From: Forficula auricularia
Lineage: Eukaryota > Arthropoda > Insecta > Dermaptera > Forficulidae
Assembly: GCA_024734495.1 (NCBI GenBank)
Contig: JALMQS010000225.1
Span: forward strand, 15,584,591 to 15,648,590
Reading direction: 5' to 3'
Length of the DNA stretch: 64,000 nucleotides
Shown here: positions 31,715 through 42,850 of the stretch, piece after piece
Layout of the letters: each line of letters starts with the position of its first letter
Position numbering within the stretch: the first letter of the stretch is position 1
The notes under the pieces: generated by a model
What the model was told of the DNA's origin: nothing
Seen by the model: only the letters and a program-made list of their open reading frames with translations
Databases searched by the model: none
Translations under genes and position numbers: made by a program

Positions 31715-32122
31715 ACTCGACTCCCTGGCTCACCGAAGAACCGTTTCTACCCTTTCCCTGTACTACAGATACTATCATGGTGTCTGTTCAGTAGAGCTGA
31801 AATCAATTATCCCCACAAGAGCCCTCTTTGATAGAAACACGCGGTTTTCGAAAGCTCAGCACCCCTTCGCTGTCAAATTGGATAAAAGCCGAACCAACGC
31901 TTTCGCCAACTCTTATCCATATGACCTCCAGAGACTGGAACTCACTTCCAGCCACCGTCTTCACCGCAACTTATAACCTTCAGCTGTTTAAGACCCGCAT
32001 ACACAGATACCCAGCCCATAAAATCACGTCTTCTTTTTTTCACGATGGAGGGGTCAACCCAGGCTTTCAGGGGATGCACCTTATTGGTGTATCTCCTTCT
32101 CACAACAATATCATTAAAAAAA
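31715..32122 (+). pseudogene. Jockey-type LINE C-terminal fragment with 3'UTR and A tail
   Basis: Translated pieces include SVHYRRTVST-like text and LYYRYYHGVCSVELKSIIPT, then RDWNSLPATVFTATYNLQLF and KTRIHRYP. The 3'UTR (GATGGAGGGGTCAACCC, GGGGATGCACCTTATTGG, GTGTATCTCCTTCTCAC) ends in ATCATTAAAAAAAAC. This is the same end carried by the SINE at 9.59-9.94 kb. 5'-truncated and frameshifted. Confidence 0.85.
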
Positions 32123-32260
32123 ACAAATTGTTCAATATAACGACTAGATATTTTTCTGATTTTTATTAAATTTTAATAGAAGGCCTAAATTAAATCAGTT
32201 CTTGAAAACATTTCTGCACCATAAAAGCTTACCGTTTTCACGCTGGACATCGGAATCCGA

Positions 32261-32454
32261 GGGGTGATCCGCGATTGGAAGTAGGTGTACACCTCTTTAG
32301 AAGTATTTTGAATTTACTTGGAAATATTTGAAAGTACTTGGAAATATTTGGAAGTACTTGGAAATGTTTGGAAGTACTTGGAAATATTTGGAAGTACTTG
32401 GAAATATTACAAGTGGAAGTAGGTGTACAGCATATTAGGTCGCGGTTCACCACC
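32261..32454. mobile_element. MITE with 20-bp minisatellite, copy 2
   Basis: The same ends as 25,920 (GGGGTGATCCGCG / GTGGTGAACCGCG), and a cleaner internal array of ACTTGGAAATATTTGGAAGT, about five units. Frames read through the array are low-complexity artefacts. Confidence 0.75.
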
Positions 32455-33292
32455 TCGTTGGAATCTAAGCAAGACAGAACCATTTTTGCTTGAAAATAAT
32501 TTTTTCCCCATGTGTCATATATTTCTAAAAACAAACAAACAAACAAAATTTTCGAGTGAATTCAATAGTCTCACGCCTGGGATGTCAGGGTAATAATAAA
32601 TATAATATATAAAATAAATAATAAAATAAAAATAACAATTTTTACACAGGTAATTCTTGGAAATGCGTTATATAAGAAATTATAAATATTCCTGCTTAAA
32701 TAATCATATTTTATAGACATCTTAAAGAAGACAGACAACCTTGTGCTGAGAATCTTTCATTCTCTATCAAATATTAATAAATGTTGTGGAAAATTTGTAA
32801 TGGACATTTCTTCTCAGTTTCAAGTTCAGCAACATTAAACGGAGAACTTACTTTTCACTTAAAATTGTAATTAAAACCCATATCCTGTACCTATATAGTT
32901 TTGTAGGTTAAAGAATAATTGAAAATTCAGTAAAAACAGCCGCCGCAATTGAACGACCAAAGAAAATATTACGACAAGATAATTCATATAATATGTTCTC
33001 TCCATGCTTTCATGAGTCTTAATATTTCCCTATTTTTCATCCAATCTTTGTCATTTGTTGTTTTTGTTGTTTTCTTTTATGTACTTCATTTTTTCACAAT
33101 TCATAATATTACTTTTTTTATTGTTAGTTCCTATGTTCATTTTGAAAACAGATTCAAATGAATAGCTAATAAAATGTCATGGAAGAGGAAAAATAACTTA
33201 CATAAAAAATATGTTTTCAAATGAAAAGAGAATGAAAAAGTCGATCGAAAATAAGAAGAAATGGTAATAAAATCTGGAGATGAAAATAGGCC

Positions 33293-33400
33293 AGCGTTTC
33301 ACAAACTTTATACGTCTAAGGACCGGTATTTTCTGTAATATTTTTCCGCAGCCCATCATAATATAATAACAAATAACAAAATATGATTTAAACAATAATA
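33293..33400. mobile_element. One end of a hAT-type element
   Basis: CAGCGTTTCACAAACTTTAT followed by GGACCGGTATTT resembles the left end of the 26,127 hAT (CAGCTTTACCCAAACTTTTT, GCGGCCCGGTA). The other end was not found. Confidence 0.5.
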
Positions 33401-33654
33401 CCTAATCTCTGGCAACAAAAAATTGTGGTTACAATAAAAAGACTCTAAATAAAAATAGCTTAAAGTTTAAGGATTAAAAAAAAATGAAAATGTTATCTTT
33501 TAAATTATTTAAAATATTTATTCATTTTTAAGATATTTTTAGGTGCTCAATATTTTAGTTCGAAAGGGTGTTCATTGAACCCCCCCCCCCCAAAAAAAAA
33601 ATAACGAATATTCTTTTATTTTTAATCTTGCATGAAAATATGTTAATTTAACAT

Positions 33655-34345
33655 GTTTTTAAAATGCTCACCAATGATCAGCTCGATTAAAAAAATTTAA
33701 TAGGACACACTCAAGGCTTTTAAAAATTTACAAAATAGTAGAAAATTGTGTATATATTTTTTTTTCTCTATCTTCATGTTATAATTGCCTTCGTTGAAAA
33801 TTATAAATAATCGGAAAATTTCAAGTCGATATATCAATTTATAGAGGGTGCTCAAGATTTTTAAAATTTTTAAAGTAGTGTACTTTAGATGTTTTCGAGT
33901 GATCTGTAAATATATAAATGTTAATATTTATATTTACAGGTCACTCGAAAACATCTGAAGTACACTAACATTTAGGGAAAGGCGTGTTGGTTTATAGTGA
34001 AACATATTAAACACAACCCTATTTGCGAAACACCACTATAACCCGTCAAAATATTCCTATGAATATTGTCGAATTGCGTGTTTAATATGTTTCACTATAA
34101 ACCTAATTTTAATATAATTATATGAAATTAATAATATGTTTCACTATAAACCTAAACACACTACTTTAAAATTAAAATTATCTTGAGCAACCTCTATAAA
34201 TTGATATATCGACTTGAAATTTTCAGAATATTTATAATTTTCAACGCAAGCAATAATAATATAATAATAAAATTTTGAGTGACCTCTTAAAAGTTTTTAA
34301 TCGAGCTGATTTTTGGTGAGCATTTTAAAAATATATTAACATAAT
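33655..34345. repeat. Large nested inverted repeat (~690 bp)
   Basis: The outer arms are 33,655-33,870 and 34,165-34,345 (GCTCACCAATGATCAGCTCG against CGAGCTGATTTTTGGTGAGC). An inner hairpin is at 33,880-33,970 (GATGTTTTCGAGTGA / TCACTCGAAAACATC). A second inner pair carries GTTTATAGTGAAACATATTA (33,990) and its complement (34,080 and again 34,130). It would fold as a multi-armed cruciform. Confidence 0.8.
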
Positions 34346-35004
34346 TTTAAGCAAAATAAAAAAATAAAAAAATATTTGTTTATTATAAAATATAATTGGA
34401 ATGTAAGCAATATTGATTGGATTGGAACGGCTATAATAAGAAAAAAGTACAATGCAATGTCTCAATGTTACCCATCTAAAAACTAACCACAATACCTGAT
34501 TAAGTGATCTTTCCCGACATGTCAAGGCCACAGGAAAGGTTATTAATATTAGTTAACAATATAAAATAAGAAGTAAGGGAAGTTTATTATTTTTTCTTTT
34601 TTTGAAGTATTCAATCGCCTACTGAGTAGAACCGATACATCTTGATTGTTGTTTTAACTTGCTTATTCTTCATTGCATTTATATACAAACGCGAGAAGAC
34701 AAAGAAAGTTAATTTTAGTTGAAAATTGTTTTTCTTGTTCTTCAGATCATACAAAAGAATTTACATTCAAATCTTAAAAACTATATACTTTTCGTTATAA
34801 AGTGATCTCTCATTAAACTTTAGAGGTGTAGACAACTTAAAGTTCCTGGTACTAAACTTATTTGAGAGCCTCTCAATTTTTGAAAGAATATTCTATTGAA
34901 AACACGTACCATCTTATAATTTTTAAATGGATTTTTTTATTATTACTTGTTTGCTATATTGAGGTTTACTTTTAGCAGGGAATCGGTGGTACCGCGACAT
35001 TTCA

Positions 35005-35120
35005 GCCCCCGACAGAATATCCCCGACAAAACATCCCCCAACAAAATATACCCTGACAAAATATCCTTCAGACAAAATATCCCCCGACATAATATCTTCT
35101 GACAAAATATTCCCCAGTAT
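35005..35120 (+). repeat. Minisatellite, CCGACAAAATATCC unit
   Basis: About 7-8 imperfect units of 14-17 bp. Low-complexity peptides read across it are not genes. Confidence 0.85.
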
Positions 35121-35388
35121 AAGGGAGAATACAAAAGAGATTAAGTGAGAAGCTTATAGCTCATAGTTTTGAATAATATAAAGAGACTTTCATATTTTAG
35201 CCGTTTGGAAGTGCTGCTGTCTGTCGTTAGATTTTCTAGCTAACAATTTATTATTTTTACTATCTATAATATAGTATTTATCATCTATATTTACTTATTT
35301 ATCGTCTATGTTTACATTACACAATTATTGATTGTTTGTTAAAAGTGTTATTAATCATTATCGTTATTAATATTGGGCGAAAATATAG

Positions 35389-35566
35389 CGCCCCAAACAC
35401 ACCCCGCCCGACGATTGGCTGTTCGGTTTTCAATGTGTGTTTGATTAGGAAAAAATGGGAGCCCCAAACACACCCCGCCCGACTATTGGCTGGTTCGGTT
35501 TTCAATGTGTGTTTGATTAGAAAAAAATGGGAGCCCGAAACACACCCCGCCCGGACTAAACTTTCG
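35389..35566 (+). repeat. Tandem repeat, ~71-bp unit, about 2.4 copies
   Basis: The unit contains CCCAAACACACCCCGCCCGA, TTGGCTGGTTCGG and TTTCAATGTGTGTTTGATTA. It is GC-rich relative to its neighbours, with flanking text GGTTCGGTTAATATAC. Confidence 0.85.
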
Positions 35567-36554
35567 AAGGTTCGGTTAATATACATTCAGTTCGGCTCGG
35601 TTGGGTTCGTATAGCTCCTTTTCGTGCTGGTTTTTAGACGGTTTAGTTGGCGTATATTATAACTTTATTTTACATAATTAGTTGAAAAATTAACAAAGAA
35701 GTACAGTTAGCATACCTAACAAACTGTAAATGTGTCTATATACTTGTCATCCATGATTGAAAAACGGTAAAAGATAGTTAGTGAAATTCTTTAGGTTAAT
35801 CACTTTGCAAAAACAATGAAATAATAAGAGAAACACACAAAATATCACTTATTCTTTCTTTTCACTTGATATCAGTTATCTTCAATTGTCGAAGCTGCTT
35901 TCTACTAATCAGAACAAATTGAAATCCGAAAAAGGCCACAGTCCAAATTTCACTGTAATAACAATAAATAATTTAATAAAAAATAGATAATAAGTAATAT
36001 TAAAAAAATAAAAAGTAATATAACTATAAGAAACCAAATTCGATAGGAAAGATCTTGACTATTATCATCACAGAACTTAGCTAAAATCTAAAATTTTGTC
36101 GGAAAAAATCAAATCACATCTTATATATGTGAATGCCTTTACCTCTGATACAAAATCCTCCGAATCGGATGACGTCTGGTCAGATGATGTGTTTGTGTAA
36201 ACCTGGGTTTACTAAGAAAATTAGTGCAACCCACGGACATTTAAAAAAGCCGGCCAAATGCGAATGTGACTCACACACTTGTTTATTTCATCTCTCATCC
36301 AAAGTGATTAGTTTATACCTATCAACTAAAATAATTTTCAAAGAAATCATCCACATTAAGCTGCTTACATGAATATTTACAGATTTGGAAAATTAGAGGA
36401 GACATACTTTTAGCAATTTCTTATGCTCCTAACACACAAATAACAAGACAATAAGTTGAATAGGTAGTATTTTAATAGACCTAATCAATTCTTCCACACT
36501 CGATGTGATGCGTTAAAAAAATTATTTATCTTCAATGGGGCATATATTAAAAGC

Positions 36555-36835
36555 AGAAAATTAAGTAAAATTACGAGGTGCGTTTCGCATAAAATAAAAT
36601 AAAACAAAAGTGAGTTTTGAACCCATCTTCAGGAATTAGAAAACTGAATATAAAAATTAGTAACATGTTTACTAATACTAACTGTAAAATCTTTCGAAAT
36701 CCAAACTCATTTTTGTTTTATTTTATTTTATATGAAACCCACCTCGTAATTTTACTTAATTTTTTATTATTAAAAGATGTTTCACTTTGAACCACCACCT
36801 ATCTCCTTAAAAGTTATTAAAAGCACACGCCAATG
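36555..36835. repeat. Foldback element with ~57-bp arms
   Basis: Arms 36,561-36,618 and 36,703-36,759 (TTAAGTAAAATTACGAGGTG and complement) enclose an 85-bp core. The right arm continues into the dispersed repeat shared with 2.12-2.25 kb and 49.9 kb. Confidence 0.8.
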
Positions 36836-37109
36836 AAATTGTATCACAAAAAGTTGTGAATTATATGAGCTTATGATAAATGTTCGGACATGGGGAATTT
36901 AATATACTTTTACTAGTAGCAAAGAACCCTATAAAAAAAAAATTGTTCGGTCTCAGAAATTTTGAAAAGTCAAAATCTCAAAAAGTCTCAACTATATGTA
37001 TTTTTTCTAATACAAGTTTTCTATTACTATAGAGAAACCTGGCTTCTGGAAATTAAATATTAAATTAAATTGAAAGTTTTTGCCGAGAGTAGCAGAATTT
37101 TTATATATT

Positions 37110-37310
37110 GAAGGAGACAATAAAGAGTGTGTCTTCTGCTGGAATTATAAATTTTATTTATTTATAACGAGACTATAGTTTCGAGGGCTTTGCCCTCTTC
37201 ATCAGTCTATTACAATGTATTCACAGTAATTAATTAATTAACTATAGTCTCGTTATAAATAAATAAAATTTATAATTCCAGCAGAAGACACACTCTTTAT
37301 TGTCTCCTTC
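37110..37310. repeat. Palindromic element with ~68-bp arms and a CTGATGA hairpin core
   Basis: The left arm about 37,110-37,178 and right arm about 37,241-37,310 are nearly identical inverted copies. A stray copy of the outer arm (CCAGCAGAAGACACACTC) is at 62,582. The core holds the hammerhead-like motif described separately. Confidence 0.85.
37168..37212 (-). ncRNA. Hammerhead-ribozyme-like motif (best candidate)
   Basis: On the minus strand: CTGATGA, one A, stem GAGGGC-AAA-GCCCTC, GAAA, then CTATAG, then TC. This fits the hammerhead order stem I - CUGANGA - stem II - GAAA - short stem III - UH, with C15.2-G16.2 closing a UAUA loop and GUC as cleavage site. Against it: one unpaired A between CUGAUGA and stem II, and a weak stem I. 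Hammerheads in the terminal repeats of Penelope-like elements are established; activity of this one is inference. Confidence 0.4.
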
Positions 37311-37345
37311 AATAAATATTAAATGTTATCCGTTTCCCCGTTGGG

Positions 37346-37594
37346 AATCGGATTAGCCGAAGGGGAATCGGATTAGCCGAGAGCTTAAGACACTTAGCCT
37401 TCTAAGCAGGAGTCCCGGGTTCGAGTCCGAGTCCCTGAAATTGATATTTGACCGGCTATAATCTGATTCCTAGTCACCAATCCGTCTGGCAAGCGTAGTG
37501 ACTTAATGCCAACCCCCTTCCATTTGATGGAAGAGGCCTATATTCAGCAGTGGATTGTCGCTATCGACAGGCTGATGATGATGATGATGATCCG
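37346..37594 (+). mobile_element. tRNA-derived SINE with RTE-like (GAT)n tail
   Basis: A box near 37,375 (TAGCCGAGAGCTTAAGAC) and B box GGGTTCGAGTCC near 37,419. The head is preceded by a duplicated GGAATCGGATTAGCCGA. The 3' end has GGAAGAGGCCTATATTCAGC, AGTGGATTGTCG, AGGCTGATGATGATGATGAT, which resembles the 3' end of RTE-clade LINEs familiar from insects (GAGGCCTATGTCCAGCAGTG). It is probably mobilised by an RTE element. Confidence 0.8.
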
Positions 37595-38459
37595 TTTCCC
37601 ATCTGGGATTATGTGCTCCGAAGCGAGTACAAATAATTTTATTTCAGAGAGGCCAACATTTTTTTGAAAAAATTATGTAAGTATTTATTAATATAAATAT
37701 ATTTTATATTAGACTTTCGGGGATTTACATTTACCTATATATTTAGTGTCATCTGAATGATTTCGAGAGGAGGGGATAGGTCCCATCTCTAGGTACTTGG
37801 GGACTTCTCTGTGAGGCTTATTTCCAAATAAGGCAACTGACAGCGCCGAAAGCTTTCAAATCTATCTCTGCTCGCTATTGAAATGTCCTAGAAAATTAAT
37901 CACTGGAGTAGTTTGAGAAACTTTGGGGATTAGAGCAATATTCAATTCTCGGAACATGCACTTTGTAGTTGAGAAACTGGAGTATCTAATAATAACTGAT
38001 TTAACTAATTTTTCATTTTTTTAAAGTATGTGTAATATTTTATTTATAGCGAAATTTCAAAATAATGGTCTTAAAATTTTATTATATTTCAATGTAATGT
38101 GTTAATGTGCCTACCTGAGTCAACGGACCAACCACTGAACTTAATTAATGGCATATTTGCCTTTAAATACATATTCAAGATTCAAATCTGAGTTCTAGTT
38201 AGAATAATCCATTACAGCACCTTCTCGGCTTTGCCCTTTAACCTTAATTCAGTGACATTTTATTTGCATTTTCATTTATAATGTTATCTTCCCTCGACAT
38301 AAAACTACAAGCATTTTTAATTTTATGTGATGTTATAGGATCTTAAAAGAACCGTTTTTTACTTTATTTTTATTTTAATTTAGAAAAAATAATATTCTAG
38401 ATGTTAAATAAAACTGCGGTCAATATCTCCGGGTAATAGTTATAATTTATTTAGCCCAG

Positions 38460-38505
38460 CGCCGGTGTTTCGGATTCTCAACGATATCCTTCTTCAGGGC
38501 AGAGG
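38460..38505 (-). ncRNA. CTGAAGA...GAAAC hairpin motif (Penelope-like), second candidate
   Basis: Minus strand: CTGAAGA, A, GGAT...ATCC, GAAAC, then ACCGGC. The core is as at 37.2 kb, but the GUC cleavage triplet is missing. Confidence 0.3.
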
Positions 38506-38649
38506 CTAGAAAACAAATATTAAAATTTATAATGAATTTTCGTCATACAATTCCAACTTTAAAAACTTTTCAGGGCATTCTCACTTCAATATAGGATCTT
38601 GAAAAATATAATGTTTTGGCTCCTCATCTGTGCTGGGTGTGTTTAGTTA

Positions 38650-38872
38650 TTTTACACACATATACGGGACCTACTTTTTAAACACGGTTTCGAACGGCTA
38701 GTTTCGAGAGGTTACTAGGCAATTATACTGTTCGTAGGTTGCCATTGCTTTCCAAGAGGAGGCGACTGCAAATATCTGATGTGCCGAGACTCAGTCTCGA
38801 ACCAGCGTACTTCGAGTCAGCGACCCGACACTCTAGCCACTGACTCACAGTCGCCCCCAGCTTAGTATGCTG
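38650..38872 (-). mobile_element. tRNA-derived SINE, minus strand
   Basis: On the minus strand: a GGGGGCGACTGTGAGTCAG start, A box (GAGTCAGTGGCTAGAGTG) and B box (GGTTCGAGACT), then GCAATGGCAACCTACGAACA. The 3' limit is uncertain. It abuts the palindrome at 38,878. Confidence 0.65.
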
Positions 38873-38877
38873 TGATT

Positions 38878-39155
38878 ACACAAGCTTTTGTTTTTAGTCA
38901 TTTAGGTAAGAGAATGTACCCATACAAATTTTGAATATAAATTTATTTAAACTTTTTAATCATTTTGATGTTTTTTACAACTGAATAATGTATTTTCTTA
39001 ATTAATCACAGAAGGTATGTTGTGATTAATTAAGAAAATACATTTTAAACTTGTAAAAAACATCAAAATGATTAAAAAGTTTAAATAAATTTTTATTCAA
39101 AATTTGTATGAGCACATTCTCGTACCTAAATGACTAAAAACAAAAGCTTGTGTAT
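38878..39155. repeat. Long palindrome, ~130-bp arms, ~10-bp loop
   Basis: Left arm 38,878-39,010 and right arm 39,020-39,155 are inverted near-copies (ACACAAGCTTTTGTTTTTAG and complement at the outer ends, TTAATTAATCACA at the centre). Confidence 0.9.
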
Positions 39156-39159
39156 TTTT

Positions 39160-40430
39160 ACTAAAAATTTAATTAAAATAAACGCCATGCTATTATTTTT
39201 ATACCTTTATGTTTTAGATTTTTTTGGATACATAATTAGCTTTTTGAAAAAATTTTTTTAATATGTTAATTTTTTTCGAAATTAAAAAGAGTAAAAAGAG
39301 AATACGGTTGAGAGCACGTTTCTCTGATGGTCTAACTGCAAATTTAATTAAGCATTTCGTTCCAATTAATTAATTCTCCACTTGGATTGCATCGTCAGGC
39401 AATTAAATATGCTTGGATGATCCTCTTCGAATTGATGGATGATGTTTCGGTTATATGCTAATTTCCCTTTGATAAAAAATCGACTTGAAATTGTAAAGTG
39501 TCAAGGGTAATTTTCGCAATGCATATTCTGCTTATAAACAATGAATACAAAATATAATCGATAAATTATCTATTCAATATTTTTTTTTTTCAAAATAGTT
39601 CAAAAATTATTCATTATGTATTTTATCAGCATTATACGCTTGACTCTTTAATATAGATAATTTTTTCCTATTTCTCGATTATATCAAATATCAGAATAAT
39701 GCATTGAATTAAAATAAAAATATTAGTTACAAGAAGAAAAAAATATATTCAAAAAACGGATAGAACAAGCTTAAAGAATCTATACATTATCTTCAAATTC
39801 AAAAAGATAAATTTAATCAATCAAATCAAAGAGATATTGGAGCATGAAAATTTTGGAAAATTTTTCCTGTTTGGACCATCTTTGAGGAAATTAGAATTCG
39901 AAATTAAGTTTAAAGTTGTTAAATTATTCAGCAGAAATAATTGCAGAAAAGATGAAAACTTTTGAAATCTCGGTACTCTAAATGCAAATTTTGGAATTTT
40001 TTACTTGCAAATGTTTTGATCTAGAAAGCAGCAGCTTTATATGTTAATACAAACTTATAGGATACATTTTGGCTCACAACAAGAGCTTCGAATATGGGGT
40101 TTTTCGACTATCTGTTTTTTGTATACTTTGGTTCTGAATATATAAGATTCAACATCTAATCAATTCATTGTAATTAAGACAAACATTTTATCATCAAAAG
40201 GAACTTTCTAAGAACAGGTACTTAATTTATAGTGAGTAATGGAAGACAAGCACACAGAAAAAAGTAATGTTTGTAAATAATTTTTCTCCAAATCAAAGAC
40301 ATTTCGCAACACGAATAAGAAAAAGAAAATTAAAATTTTGTATGTATTCAATACTTGGTGTGATCGCCATGTGTACTGAATATGCTATATCTTAAACAAT
40401 AGTGCATTAAAAAACTAACTACAATCAGAG
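39160..40430. other. AT-rich stretch, no gene or repeat recognised
   Basis: Only short AT runs and chance frames are seen. Confidence 0.4.
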
Positions 40431-41394
40431 TTTTGTTTTATTAATGCACTCGAATACAAAAAGTGACACACCTAGGAGATGCAGTATCTAACCTACATAT
40501 ATACTCTTGCATTGCCGAAGAGAAGAGTTAAGATGTTATGATGATGAGTCTTGAAGGAAAGGAGATTTTTTTTTTAAATTTAAAATATAAAATGGAGATT
40601 TAAGACTGGTGAAAACATAGTTCCCGGAAGTTGGATTTTTAAAGGGGGATTCAAAAAAAAAATATGTAACAACAAAGTAGAGCTTAAAAACTTTAATAAA
40701 ATGAATATATTTTTACATATTATAATTATTACATAACATTTATATAATAACCAGCTAGTACCTGGAGCCACCGAGCAATCCACGGTAACCAAATTAAAAA
40801 AAAATACAAATATATATAGTTCACCACTTCAAAAGTAAGGAGGGGGTCTCTAGCTCTCGACCACCCCCCGGACCCGGCGCCTAATGGGTCAAAGAGTGAC
40901 TTGACGGGAAAAGTCCCGAGAAATTCTGGGTATAAGTTTACGTAATTATGGCCATCCACATGACTTTGCCATAACCTAATATTTAATATTTAATTAAAAT
41001 AATTTATAATTATTTACGAAAGATCCCACCCCCACTCTAAATTTTGGGCCCATTAGCAATTAATAATATCTACTTTTATTTATGAGACTATTTGATTAGA
41101 AATATCACCTTTCTTCGAGTTTTGTTTGAAAATATTTTTGACCCCCCCCCCCCCACTCACCCTCAATTTCACATAGTGAGTGATTTTCATAAGCTTCATG
41201 TGAAAAATTTCGTCTTCCATTAATGTCTCTAAGACTTATATTGATAATTCTAATTCTTTTGAATCCCCTCCAGTTTTGCCCCCCCCCCAAAAAAAAATAA
41301 CCCTCTTTTTTATTTTATGTTCATTTTATGGTTTATTTCAATTTTTCTCGTTTTTTTTTTTTTTAGTTTAAAAATCTTATAATTTTAATTGTTA

Positions 41395-41785
41395 CCCCTT
41401 CTCCCCTCCCTTAATTTTTGGTTCAATTTCAACCAAAATCTAATCAGCTCTTAATCTCAATGCACCAAAATTACATGTGAAATTGTGTTTTGATATTCAG
41501 AATAGTTTTTGAGCTAGTGCGTCCACGAAAATTTGGTAACGCTCGCACTAACAGACATTTTGACAAAACAGTTTATACATTATCTCGAAAAATATAATTT
41601 TTTCGATTTTCACTTTTTAGGGCTTTTTTCTAGACCAAAGCGACATGGTTTCCCCCAATTTTTTTTTAATCAAAATATTTTCATCCGTTTTTTAGATATT
41701 TCGAAAAAACAAAGTAAAAATAACACTTTTTTCATCAACGATTACAATACTTGACCATACTCTATATTGTAAAGTAAATAGCTAC
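41395..41785 (-). repeat. Family X, minus copy
   Basis: TAATCAGCTCTTAATCTCAA, CGAAAAATATAATTTTTTCG, TCAAAATATTTTCATCCG and ACTTGACCATACTC run in reverse order relative to 22.7-23.06 kb. Confidence 0.65.
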
Positions 41786-42480
41786 TAGAAAGGGTGTGGA
41801 TTAAAGTGGGCCTCGCGTGGGAGATTGTTTGTAATGTCACACTTTTCCCTCTTCGTGCTTGATTTAGTAGTTGTCTCAAGAGAAAAAACAAACTATTTGT
41901 CGTTTCTAAAATCAATATTGACACAAAAAAGAAATCATACTTCGATTCCGGAAAGTTTAAACATAAATACAATTTTACGATTGTGGGCGAAAAATGAAAA
42001 TATATCATTGATATATCCGAATATTTTTTGAATATTTTCCCATTGGTTGAGTTTTTCCCTCTCATTTCCGTTTCCTTTACGTGCTTGCATTTTTAATATT
42101 GAGTAAATCACTGACTATATAATTGGAATATGAAATGTTGAAAAGTGGAAGCTTTGGAGAAAAAACGTTGGATCAAAATGTGTGTGCGAACCTTTTGATG
42201 TTCAACGCCAATCCATTCAATAGTTGTTGAATTCTTTTGGAATTCTCAACAGAACGCCAACCACTTGCGTTTCGAGTTTCTTTAACCTTTTTCTTTTTTT
42301 TAACCCTGAAACTTTTAAAGAAACTCTCCAAAGTTTATTATACTATAATGTCTTTTAATCGAAATGATTTGTTTTATATATATTAATTGAGTTTCACCTA
42401 GAAATAACATTTTATAAAATATAAATGATTAATTTTTTTTTCTTTAATCGGAACTTTATACCTATAGTATGAAAAGAAAA

Positions 42481-42850
42481 CGCCCCTTAATTTTGGGTCG
42501 ATATGCACCAAAATCTAATCAGTTCTTAATCCAATGGACCAAAACTACATGTGAAATTTGGTTTCGATATTCCCACTAGTTTTTGAGATAACTCGTCCAC
42601 AAAAAATTGGTAACGCACAGACTAACTAACAGACACTTCGACAAAACAATTATTATCTCGAAAAATATAATTTTTTCGATGTTCACTTATTAGGACTTTT
42701 TCGTAGAGCGAAATGCCATGGTTTCGCTCAATTTTTTTAATCAAAATAGTTTCAGCCGTTTTTGAAATTTCGAAAAAAAGAAGGAAAAAAAACACTTTTT
42801 TCATTCACGATTACAATAATTGACCATACCCTGTACGGTAAAGTAAAAAA
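42481..42850 (-). repeat. Family X, minus copy
   Basis: As 41.4 kb, better preserved: GGACCAAAACTACATGTGAA, AAAATAGTTTCAGCCG and TGACCATACCCTGTACGG. Apparent frames here are non-coding. Confidence 0.7.

Noticed and set aside
34923..35134. Gly/Cys-rich frames reading GIFCRG/GDILS
   Set aside because: Translations of the CCGACAAAATATCC minisatellite.
35389..35566. CRISPR-like repeat-spacer pattern
   Set aside because: Only 2.4 tandem units with conserved 'spacers'; a simple tandem duplication.
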